A stretch of 33,190 nt of DNA, from assembly GCA_021817345.1 (NCBI GenBank), contig JAKAVC010000132.1:1-33190 (forward strand). The letters are read 5' to 3'. The notes below the pieces were generated by a model. That model made no database searches and was not told where the DNA came from. It worked only from the letters and a program-made list of their open reading frames with translations. The translations under genes were made by a program, and so were the position numbers. This document shows, one piece after another, positions 15,938 to 23,404 of this stretch; the first letter of the stretch is position 1; each line of letters opens with the position of its first letter. Origin of the DNA: Deltaproteobacteria bacterium (GTDB lineage Bacteria > Desulfobacterota > Binatia > Binatales > Binataceae).

Positions 15938-18799
15938 CTATTGCTGAAACTCGGCCTTCTCGAACTGGATGCTGGTGTGACGGTCCGACTGCGACGGCGT
16001 CCAGGTCATCAGGCTGTACTGGTAATGACGATACCCGCCGGCGAAGTGAATACCCTTGGGCGGACCCGGCAACAGTCCGTCGTACGACATCCCGTTCGGA
16101 TACTGGTACGGCTCCCAGGCGTGGTAGATGACCAACTGGTCCGGCCGCACGCACGGCGTCGGCTTGGCCCGGACGAGAAATGCTCCATAGTCATTGAAGA
16201 CCCGGATGAAGTCATGGTCGCCGATTCCCCTGGCCTCGGCGACCGAATTGTTGATGAAGGCGAACGGTTCGCCGCGATGCAGTTTCAGCATCTCCTCGGA
16301 AGTATGCCAGACGCCGTGGATGCTCCATCGGACGTGCCCGCTGGTGAGCCTCAGCGGCTGGTGTCCGCCTATGAAGGGCGGCGTCTTGTGGCGCACCAGA
16401 TGCTCGTCGGCTTCGATGAACCAGGGATGATCGAGGTAGAACTCGATGCGCCGCGTGGTGGTCGAGTACGGAACCTTGTGTTCGACCTGATCCCGCATCG
16501 GCCAGAACACTTCGCCGGCGACCAGATCGGAATTTTGCGCCATGATGGTCGGGAAATTGGGCCGCCCGGTCAGCCACACCATCCCATCCTCGCGCACCTT
16601 GTCGAGGCTCAGCGAATCTCCATCCAGCGCCGTGTACCAGCCCATCTGGCCGAGCGCGCGGTAAGCGCTATCGACGAGCCGCTCTTCGTCCTCGTTACTC
16701 TCGCCGTAATGGTTGCCGTAGGTGGCGCGCCAGTAGATATCGTCGACGACGATTTCGCGGTCGCCCGACTTGTAACGCGCTATCCCGCGCTTTTTGAGAT
16801 TGGCCTGCACGCCGCGCAGGATGCCGAGCACGATCTGACGATCCGATCGTGATTCGCCCACCATCGGGACCGTCTCATCTGTGAAAATGCCGAAGCGGGT
16901 GCTGGGCGCGGCGCCCTTGGCGTCGGCGTACTCATAATAGGACGCAGCAGGGAGTACGTAGTCGGAGTAGAGCGCGGTGGTGCTCCAGCGCGGATCGAGC
17001 ACCACTATCAATTCATATTTCGGCCACTGCGTCTTTAGGTAGGTATTCATTCCGCCGCGGTAATGGCGCAGCGGATTGCCGCCCGAAACGAAGGTGGCTC
17101 GCGGCGTCATGTCGCGCGCCGGGCGATCGAACCCCTGCCACCATCCGGCTTTCAGCGCTTCCTCGGCATATTCGCTGATCTTCTTTCCGGTGTGTGGGTC
17201 TTCGAGAAACTTGTCCCAGACTTCCTTGTATCCGCCGTGGTAATACCAAAGGAAAATAGGGGTCGCGTACGTGCCGTTGGCGCGCAATTGCTCGCGCAGC
17301 GCGCCAAAACCCGCCTCGACCATCGGCATCGAGGGATCCATCTTGAGGCGGGTCTTGTAGTCCTCGACCATCTTCTCCGACAAGTTCATCGCGTACATTA
17401 TCGGGTCGGAGGATTCGAGTACGTCCTTGGGAAGTCCGCTCAGCATCGGCATCCCGCATCCAAACTCCGCTCCGACCGACCATCCCTGCGTCCCGCATCC
17501 GGGCTTGCCGATGTTGCCAGTGAGCGCGAGCATGTAACAGTAGGAGCGTTCCAGCAGGTCGCCATGATAGGTCTTGCCGGCCTGCCAGTTGATGAAGACG
17601 TAAACCTTGCGCGGCGGCCGGCACAGCCCGGCGATTTTCTCGATCATCTCGGGATGCACGCCCGCCTGTTCGCGAACGCGCTCAGGCGTGTATTCCTCGA
17701 TTCGCCGCCTGAGCAGGACGAACACCGGAGTTGCCTCGATCTCGGCGCCATCCTTCAGGCGCACCTTGACCCGGCCGTCGAGCGCATATTCGCACGAAAC
17801 CGAAAGCGTGCTCTTGGGAAGCGGCTCGATCTTCGCGGTCGCCGAATTGAGCACGTAGAACTGCTCTTCGTCGCCGCCCTCTACCATGTCCGATTCGCGT
17901 AGAAAGCGCCCCGTGTCAGAGCGCACCAAGACCGGCGCGTCGGTCTGCTCGCGGACGAACTCGTAATCGACCCATCCGCGCTCGAGTAGAATCCGGCAGA
18001 CTCCGAGCCAGAGCGCGGGATCGGCGGCCCAGTTGATCGGCACCCATACGTCGCAGAACTGCGCCGTCGGGTTTTTGTCGGGCGCGATCGTCACGACCTT
18101 GGCGCCCCGGTAGCGCGCCTCGAGCACATAGTGCATGTCCGGGATGTTCGCATAGACTGGGTTGGAAAGAACGAACAGGGTATCCGGCAGGAACAGCGCT
18201 TCGATCCCGGCGGTGTGGTGGTACTGTCCGAACGTCAGGTACTGGCCGCGGTTGAAATCGCATCCGAGCGCGTCGGTGTCATAGCTTACACCGCCAAGCA
18301 ACGACGTGACTGCGCCGATCGTACCCTCGGAACCGCCCCGCACCACGCTCGCACCGTTGGAACAGTGCTCATCGATGATGCTTTGCGGGCCGTACTTCGC
18401 GATCACGTCGGCAAGTTTCGCGCCGATCTCGTCGAAAGCCTGCTCCCATCCGATGCGCTCCCATTGGCCGCTGCCACGCTCGCCCTTGCGCTTCATCGGA
18501 TACACTACCCGGTCCGGCCCGTACATCGCGCGCGAGTGCTGATAGCCCTTCTGGCATCCGCGCGGATTGAAGTCGGGAACCCGAAATACCGGATCGGTGA
18601 ACTCGGGATAGGTGCATGACACCTCCTCCCGGATCACCTTGCCGTCACTCGCATAGACGCGGAAGGGGCAATTGCCCGGCAGACAATTAACCCGATGAGT
18701 GCCCCATCGGCAGTTATCCCACTGCCAGTATCGGAGCCGCTCCTGTTCGGGGTCGAGTCCGTTACTGGGCTTTTCGCCACTGTCCAATGCGCGCGACAT
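15938..18799 (-). CDS. Molybdopterin oxidoreductase catalytic subunit, second copy in the operon
   Basis: A 953-residue paralogue of its two neighbours. The FS0 ligands are His35, Cys39, Cys44 (THRVNCLPGNC) and Cys82 (NPRGCQKG). The Mo-ligand Asp is position 181, in LGCDFNRGQYLTFG, where the preceding Gly of the other copies is Cys. It keeps LSNPVYANIPDMHYVL, VSGGNPLRHYRGGMNTYL (ring-binding His/Arg changed from RRHRG to RHYRG) and RWSIHGVWHTSEEM. No Tat signal. Its N-terminus (SGEK, then LDPEQERLRYWQW) is closer to that of the third copy than the first, suggesting these two arose from the later duplication. The start ATG 18799 follows the shared 17-bp spacer. Differences near the active site make a separate substrate preference likely. 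Confidence 0.9.
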   Translation of the reverse strand: MSRALDSGEKPSNGLDPEQERLRYWQWDNCRWGTHRVNCLPGNCPFRVYASDGKVIREEVSCTYPEFTDPVFRVPDFNPRGCQKGYQHSRAMYGPDRVVYPMKRKGERGSGQWERIGWEQAFDEIGAKLADVIAKYGPQSIIDEHCSNGASVVRGGSEGTIGAVTSLLGGVSYDTDALGCDFNRGQYLTFGQYHHTAGIEALFLPDTLFVLSNPVYANIPDMHYVLEARYRGAKVVTIAPDKNPTAQFCDVWVPINWAADPALWLGVCRILLERGWVDYEFVREQTDAPVLVRSDTGRFLRESDMVEGGDEEQFYVLNSATAKIEPLPKSTLSVSCEYALDGRVKVRLKDGAEIEATPVFVLLRRRIEEYTPERVREQAGVHPEMIEKIAGLCRPPRKVYVFINWQAGKTYHGDLLERSYCYMLALTGNIGKPGCGTQGWSVGAEFGCGMPMLSGLPKDVLESSDPIMYAMNLSEKMVEDYKTRLKMDPSMPMVEAGFGALREQLRANGTYATPIFLWYYHGGYKEVWDKFLEDPHTGKKISEYAEEALKAGWWQGFDRPARDMTPRATFVSGGNPLRHYRGGMNTYLKTQWPKYELIVVLDPRWSTTALYSDYVLPAASYYEYADAKGAAPSTRFGIFTDETVPMVGESRSDRQIVLGILRGVQANLKKRGIARYKSGDREIVVDDIYWRATYGNHYGESNEDEERLVDSAYRALGQMGWYTALDGDSLSLDKVREDGMVWLTGRPNFPTIMAQNSDLVAGEVFWPMRDQVEHKVPYSTTTRRIEFYLDHPWFIEADEHLVRHKTPPFIGGHQPLRLTSGHVRWSIHGVWHTSEEMLKLHRGEPFAFINNSVAEARGIGDHDFIRVFNDYGAFLVRAKPTPCVRPDQLVIYHAWEPYQYPNGMSYDGLLPGPPKGIHFAGGYRHYQYSLMTWTPSQSDRHTSIQFEKAEFQQ

Positions 18800-18816
18800 T
18801 TCCGGGCCCTCCGCGG
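18800..18816 (-). repeat. 17-bp intergenic spacer with Shine-Dalgarno, copy 1
   Basis: Identical to the spacer at 15921-15937, joining the first and second molybdoenzyme genes. It carries GGAGGG seven bases before the ATG. Perfect conservation of non-coding sequence between paralogues whose coding sequences have diverged points either to selection on translation initiation or to recent recombination at this point. Confidence 0.9.
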
Positions 18817-21675
18817 CTACTTCTGCATCTCCGCCCTCTCGAAGGATATATTGGTCTGCCGATCGGACTGCGAAGGCGACCAGTTCCAGAGCGTGTATTC
18901 GTAATGCCGGTAGCCGCCCGCAAAATGCAGTCCCTTGGGCGGACCCGGCAGCAACCCGTCGTAAGGCATCCAGTTCGGATACTGATACGGCTCCCAGGCG
19001 TGATAGATGACGAGCTGGTCGGGACGGGTGCAGGCGCTCAGCTTCGCCTTGACCATAAACGCGCCGTAGTCATTGAACACGCGGATATAGTCATTGTCGG
19101 CAATACCCTTTTCCTTGGCGACATCACTGTTGATGAAAGCGAACGGTTCGCCGCGGTGAAGCTTCAGCATCTCGTAGGCGACTACCCAGTTGGAGTGGAT
19201 GCTCCATCTGAGATGCCCGCTGGTCAGCCGAAGCGGCTGGGACCCGCCGATATTCGGCGGCTGCTTGTAGCGGACCAGGTGCTCGTCTGCCTCGATGAAC
19301 CACGGATGGTCGAGATAGAGCTCGATTCGGCGGGTCGTGGTCGCGTAGGGGACTTTCTGCTCGATTTGGTCGCGGAACGGCCAGAAGGCCTCGCCGGGCA
19401 CGATATCCGCGTTCTGGACCACGGTCGCATGCCATCCGGGACGCCCGGAGAGCCACGCCTTGCCATTCTTGCGCAAGTTGTCGAGGTTGAGTTCCTCGCC
19501 GTCGAGGCTCTCGAACCAGCCCATCTGGCCCAGCGCGCGGTAGGTGTCGCTGACCAGGCGCTCTTCGTCCTCGTTGGTCTCGCCGTAGCGATCGCCGAAA
19601 GTGGCGCGCCAGTACAGCTCGTCAACGATGATTTCCTTGTCGCCGTTGTGGTACTTCTCGATGCCGCGTTTCTTCAGCTCCGCCTGCGCGTGACGCAGGA
19701 TCCCAAGCGTTATCTGGCGGTCGGTGCGGGACTCGCCCACCATCGGGACGGTCTGATCGGTGAATGTGCTGAAACGCGTCGCGGGCGTCGAATATTTCGC
19801 GTCGGCGTACTCATAGAAGGACGCGGCCGGCAACACATAGTCGGCGAGCAAACCCGTGGTGCTCCATCGCGGGTCGAGCACCACGATTAGTTCGAGCTTC
19901 GGCCAAAGAGTCTTGAAATAGGTATTCATGCCGCCGCGATGGCGCCTGAGCGGATTGGAGCCTGAGACCAGCAGCGCCTTGGGAGTGATGTCCTTGGCCG
20001 GGCGCTCGAACCCCTTGAGCCATCCCTTGGAGATTGCCTCTTCAGCGTAGGAGCTGATTTTGCGCGGCGCGTTGGGATCCTGGAGAAACTTGTCCCAGAG
20101 TTCCTTGTAGCCGGCGTGGTGGTACCACAGGAAAACCGGCGGCGCGAGCGTCGCACCCGCGCGCACGCCCTCGCGCAGCGCGCCGAGCGCGGCCTCCTGC
20201 GGCGGCATCGTCGGGTCCATCTTGAAGTGATTGCGATAGTCCTCCTGTACCTTCTGCGTCATGTCCATCGCGTGCAGAATGGGATCGCCCGATTCGAGCA
20301 CCTGGTTGGGCATCCCGCCGACCACCGCCGCGCCGCCGATATATTCGGCGCCCGCGGACCATCCGCGCGTGCCGGTGCCGGCCTTGCCGATATTGCCGGT
20401 GAGCGCGAGCATGTAACAGTACGACCGTTCCAGGAGATCACCGTGATAGAGCTTGCCGGCGTTCCAGTTGACGAACACGAAGACCTTGCGCGGCGGCCTG
20501 CACAACTCGGCAAGCCGCGCGAGGTGCTCGGGATGGATTCCGGAAAGCTGATGCACTTTGTCCGGCGTGTACTCGGCGACCCGGCGCCGGAGCAGCGAGA
20601 AGACCGTCGTCAGGCGAACGCGCTTGCCGTCGCTCAGCGTGACTTCCGGATTCGCGTCGAGCGCGTAATCGCAGGGCGCTTCGAGCGTGCCCTTGGGCAT
20701 CTGCACGAGTTCGCCGCTTGCGCTGTCGACCGCATAGAACTGCTCGGAATCTCCCCCCTGCTTCAGGTCCGAATCGCGCAGGAACTGATGGGTGTCTTCG
20801 CGTACCAGAACCGGCGCGTCGGTCTGCTCCTTGACGAAGTCGGCGTCAATCCAGCCCTTTTCGATCAGAATGTTGCACACGCCGAGCCATAGCGCCGGAT
20901 CGGCCGACCAGTTGACCGGCAGCCACATGTCAGCGAACTGCGCAGTCGCGTTCTTGTCGGGCGCGATAGCAACTACTTTCGCGCCGCGATAGCGCGCCTC
21001 CAGGATGTAGTGAATGTCGGGGATATTCCCGTAGGCCGGGTTGGAGAGAACGATTAGCGTGTCGGCGAGGAACCAGGTCTCGATTCCCGGAGCCTGCTGG
21101 AACTGGCCGAAAGTCAGATACTGGCCGACGTTGAAATCGCCGATGAGGAAATTCAGGTCGAAGCTGACGCCGCCCAGGCGTGATACGAATCCCGTCGACG
21201 CGCCCTCGCCGCCCCCGCGCAGCACCCCGGCGCCATTGGTGCCGTGGTCGTCCATCACGGCCTGCGAGCCGTACTTCTGGATGATCTCAGCGAGCTTCGC
21301 GCCGATTTCCTGATACGCCTGCTCCCATTCGATTCGTTGCCACTGCCCGCTGCCGCGCTCCCCGACGCGCTTCATCGGATAGAGCAGCCGGTCGGGTCCG
21401 TACATCGCGCCCGAGTGCTGATAGCCCTTCTGGCATCCGCGCGGATTGTAATCGGGAAGGCGAAACTCGGGGTCGTCGAATTCAGGATAGGTGCAACTGA
21501 TTTCCTCACGCACGACGCGGCCGTCTTTTGCATACACGCGGAACGGACAACTGCCGGGGTAGCAGTTGACCCGATGCGTGCCCCATCGGCAATTGTCCCA
21601 CTGCCAGTAGGTCTGGTCCGCTTTGACGGCGGCCTGTCTTGCCGGAGCGTTCTCGTCGACCTTCTGCCTTGCCAT
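18817..21675 (-). CDS. Molybdopterin oxidoreductase catalytic subunit, first copy in the operon
   Basis: A 952-residue catalytic subunit directly after the Fe-S beta subunit (2-bp gap). FS0 ligands are His34, Cys38, Cys43 (THRVNCYPGSC) and Cys81 (NPRGCQKG). The probable Mo ligand is Asp180 in IGDFNVGQYLTFG. Other landmarks are VLSNPAYGNIPDIHYIL, VSGSNPLRRHRGGMNTYF and RWSIHSNWVVAYEM, where the other two copies have HTSEEM. The start is ATG 21675 with AGGGG upstream (reverse strand), chosen over a longer open frame that enters the beta-subunit gene. No Tat signal, so cytoplasmic. The N-terminus (MARQKVDENAPARQ) differs from the other two, suggesting this is the oldest copy or the one originally paired with the beta subunit. 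Confidence 0.9.
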   Translation of the reverse strand: MARQKVDENAPARQAAVKADQTYWQWDNCRWGTHRVNCYPGSCPFRVYAKDGRVVREEISCTYPEFDDPEFRLPDYNPRGCQKGYQHSGAMYGPDRLLYPMKRVGERGSGQWQRIEWEQAYQEIGAKLAEIIQKYGSQAVMDDHGTNGAGVLRGGGEGASTGFVSRLGGVSFDLNFLIGDFNVGQYLTFGQFQQAPGIETWFLADTLIVLSNPAYGNIPDIHYILEARYRGAKVVAIAPDKNATAQFADMWLPVNWSADPALWLGVCNILIEKGWIDADFVKEQTDAPVLVREDTHQFLRDSDLKQGGDSEQFYAVDSASGELVQMPKGTLEAPCDYALDANPEVTLSDGKRVRLTTVFSLLRRRVAEYTPDKVHQLSGIHPEHLARLAELCRPPRKVFVFVNWNAGKLYHGDLLERSYCYMLALTGNIGKAGTGTRGWSAGAEYIGGAAVVGGMPNQVLESGDPILHAMDMTQKVQEDYRNHFKMDPTMPPQEAALGALREGVRAGATLAPPVFLWYHHAGYKELWDKFLQDPNAPRKISSYAEEAISKGWLKGFERPAKDITPKALLVSGSNPLRRHRGGMNTYFKTLWPKLELIVVLDPRWSTTGLLADYVLPAASFYEYADAKYSTPATRFSTFTDQTVPMVGESRTDRQITLGILRHAQAELKKRGIEKYHNGDKEIIVDELYWRATFGDRYGETNEDEERLVSDTYRALGQMGWFESLDGEELNLDNLRKNGKAWLSGRPGWHATVVQNADIVPGEAFWPFRDQIEQKVPYATTTRRIELYLDHPWFIEADEHLVRYKQPPNIGGSQPLRLTSGHLRWSIHSNWVVAYEMLKLHRGEPFAFINSDVAKEKGIADNDYIRVFNDYGAFMVKAKLSACTRPDQLVIYHAWEPYQYPNWMPYDGLLPGPPKGLHFAGGYRHYEYTLWNWSPSQSDRQTNISFERAEMQK

Positions 21676-21677
21676 TG

Positions 21678-22754
21678 TTAACGCCCCTTGCTCGCCACGG
21701 CGTCCTGATCGAGGGGTTCCACGGGAGCCGCGACCTTGAACGGAGTGAAGGCGTCGGCCCATTTGTAGATGATGAGCAGGTCCATCAGTTCCGAGACGTC
21801 GCCGTTTTCGGCGTTGGCGCGATGCTCGCGCAGGGTGGCCAGCGCCTGGTCCACCTGCGGGCCGAAATACTCGCGCAGCAATTCAATCGGGATGTCGGGC
21901 TTGTCGGTCGGCCGATTGCCCTCGGCGAAAGTCGTCGGGCGGATGAAAGGGGGAATGTAATAGACGTTCGGCTCGGTGCCGTAGTCCGGGCGAAGCGGCA
22001 ACGCCACCTTGTACTGCTTGACCAGCTTGTGGACGAAGCTCTGCTCGTCGTCGAGATATCCGAAGTACATCGCGCGCGCGGGGCAGCTTTTCGCGCACAC
22101 CGGAGCGTACTGGTTGTCAACCCGCGACGAACAGAAGTCGCACATCTCATAGGTGCCCGATTTCAGATTCTCCATCGGGATCTTGTAGGGGCAGGCGGCC
22201 AGGCAAAGTGCGCATTCGTCGCACGAGCGGAAGTCGATGAACACGATGCCGTCTTCCTCGCGCTTGCGCATCGCATGCGCGGTGCCGTTCTGCCGGGCCG
22301 AGGGCAGGCCTCCGCCGCGCGCGAAATGGCCCTCGCAGGCGTTGACGCAGGGAGGATTCGTGCAGTGATTGCACAACCGCGGCATATAGAAGAAGTAGCC
22401 GTTCGGCCATTCGCCGCCGCCCTGGTCTTCTTCCCAAATCGGACCCCATTTCACGGGCTCTCCGGTCTCTTCGGTGATCGGATGCAGGTACTTGGCGCCG
22501 ACCGGCGAGGAGTAAACCTCCTCCCAGTTGAAGGTCCAGGTGCCGCCGTAGTCCTCGACGCGGTCGGGAAGCTTGCGCCCCATCTCCATCCAGCCTTTGG
22601 GCCACCCCTTGCCCGGCTTGGTCTCGCACCAGATGTAGCGCAGCATCTCGGTCCCGGGATGATTCAGCCGATGGGTACTGCAGGCCACGGTGCAGGTCTG
22701 ACACCCGATGCACTTGTCGAGGTTGATTACCATCGCAAGTTGTCTTTTGCTCAT
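21678..22754 (-). CDS. Four-cluster Fe-S electron-transfer (beta) subunit of the molybdoenzymes
   Basis: A 358-residue NarH/EbdB/DmsB-type ferredoxin subunit carrying electrons from the Mo subunit. All four clusters are visible: C15/C18/C21/C25, C128/C131/C136/C140, C178/C181/C184/C188 and C205/C208/C220/C224. In NarH and EbdB the third motif has Trp or Tyr replacing one Cys and holds a [3Fe-4S] cluster; here it reads CDECALCLAACPYK with four Cys, so four [4Fe-4S] clusters are expected, as in DmsB. A long insert (about 43-125) separates the first and second motifs. GAGGGG precedes ATG 22754. It is the first gene of the operon and the only beta subunit for three alpha subunits. No heme gamma subunit, membrane anchor or NarJ-type chaperone is encoded with it. 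Confidence 0.92.
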   Translation of the reverse strand: MSKRQLAMVINLDKCIGCQTCTVACSTHRLNHPGTEMLRYIWCETKPGKGWPKGWMEMGRKLPDRVEDYGGTWTFNWEEVYSSPVGAKYLHPITEETGEPVKWGPIWEEDQGGGEWPNGYFFYMPRLCNHCTNPPCVNACEGHFARGGGLPSARQNGTAHAMRKREEDGIVFIDFRSCDECALCLAACPYKIPMENLKSGTYEMCDFCSSRVDNQYAPVCAKSCPARAMYFGYLDDEQSFVHKLVKQYKVALPLRPDYGTEPNVYYIPPFIRPTTFAEGNRPTDKPDIPIELLREYFGPQVDQALATLREHRANAENGDVSELMDLLIIYKWADAFTPFKVAAPVEPLDQDAVASKGR

Positions 22755-22900
22755 TGAATTTTTCCCCTCGTGCCCGGCACGCGGTTGATCCGAAAGTTTT
22801 CGTTAAACGCCCGTGAACCCTCAGGACGCTATTGCCGATGAGATGTTGATGCTGGCGTAAGTCGCGCGTCGCGCGAAGGCTGGTCCAACCGCGCGCGCCA

Positions 22901-22918
22901 TTGCGCGGGACGGCGCAA
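22901..22918. promoter_or_regulatory. Inverted repeat TTGCGC-N6-GCGCAA
   Basis: Perfect 6-bp arms with a 6-base spacer, 147 bp upstream of the beta-subunit ATG. In GC-rich sequence such dyads arise fairly often by chance, so this is a weak operator candidate. Confidence 0.25.
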
Positions 22919-22975
22919 CCGTTTCTTTTGCCCGCTGTTCCAACCCCAATCGCAAGCGGCGCGCGACCCCGCATC

Positions 22976-22991
22976 GCCCACGCACGTGGGC
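22976..22991. promoter_or_regulatory. Perfect palindrome GCCCACG-CA-CGTGGGC, candidate operator
   Basis: Seven-base arms around a two-base centre. An outer inverted repeat, CCCCGC (22967-22972) with GCGGGG (23006-23011), encloses it. It shares its core ACG-NN-CGT and two-base spacing with the palindrome at 23078-23093, and the centres are 102 bp apart. No T tract follows, so a terminator is unlikely. Confidence 0.45.
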
Positions 22992-23077
22992 AACGGCTGA
23001 TGTACGCGGGGTGGATGGCTTCGGCCACCCTCCCTCGATCCGCAATAGCGGCATCGTTCAACCCCCGAGAAAGACCG

Positions 23078-23093
23078 CCTAACGTGCGTTAGG
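23078..23093. promoter_or_regulatory. Perfect palindrome CCTAACG-TG-CGTTAGG, candidate TetR-type operator
   Basis: Seven-base arms around a two-base centre, similar in form to operators of TetR-family regulators of acyl-CoA and aromatic pathways. It lies near the middle of the divergent region, in a position to control either side. No TetR gene is seen in the window, so the regulator would be encoded elsewhere. Confidence 0.5.
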
Positions 23094-23404
23094 ACGTGTG
23101 CAGTACGCGTGCCAGCGGCCCGCGCTTCGTAGTTTCTTGGCTTTCAGTTGGCCGACTGATACGGCGAGTGATGCTGATGGCGACACATTGGTTCTATCAG
23201 ACTCATACCGACCATATGTCGTAAGCAACGGCCCGCAGTCGCAACCGACAGATTCACGGCATAGTGTCGGAGTGGAACGCACGCTGCGCGCTGATCGCGC
23301 GGTGCCACAGATAGCGAGCAACCTTCATGGCGCGGATGGCGCGGGCCTTGCGAGCCTCGGGAGGCGAAGTTTCAACCGCAGGAGATCGTTTCGGAGGAAC
23401 AACG

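Larger units (their letters stand above)
22755..23404. promoter_or_regulatory. 650-bp divergent control region
   Basis: No convincing gene is present. The region separates the molybdoenzyme operon (reverse) from the thiamine enzyme operon (forward), so both promoters should lie here. It contains three perfect inverted repeats, listed separately, and the part at about 23110-23280 is visibly less GC-rich than its surroundings. I could not identify a convincing sigma-70 promoter for either side. A GG-N10-GC pair at 23139-23152 is a weak sigma-54 candidate only. Confidence 0.6.

Noticed and set aside
14982-15947. Forward frames opposite the Mo subunits (also 15941-16852, 17063-17902 and 18787-19890)
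   Set aside because: They recur at equivalent places opposite the paralogues because the coding strand is duplicated. This is not independent evidence of genes.
23006-23030. Hairpin GGGTGG...CCACCC with an inner TGGC-TTCG-GCCA
   Set aside because: No T tract follows and it lies between divergent operons, where a terminator is not expected; chance pairing in GC-rich DNA is likely.
23139-23152. GG-N10-GC, sigma-54-like promoter
   Set aside because: The -12 element is TGGC instead of TTGC, the -24 element is a partial match, and it lies about 250 bp from the start codon.
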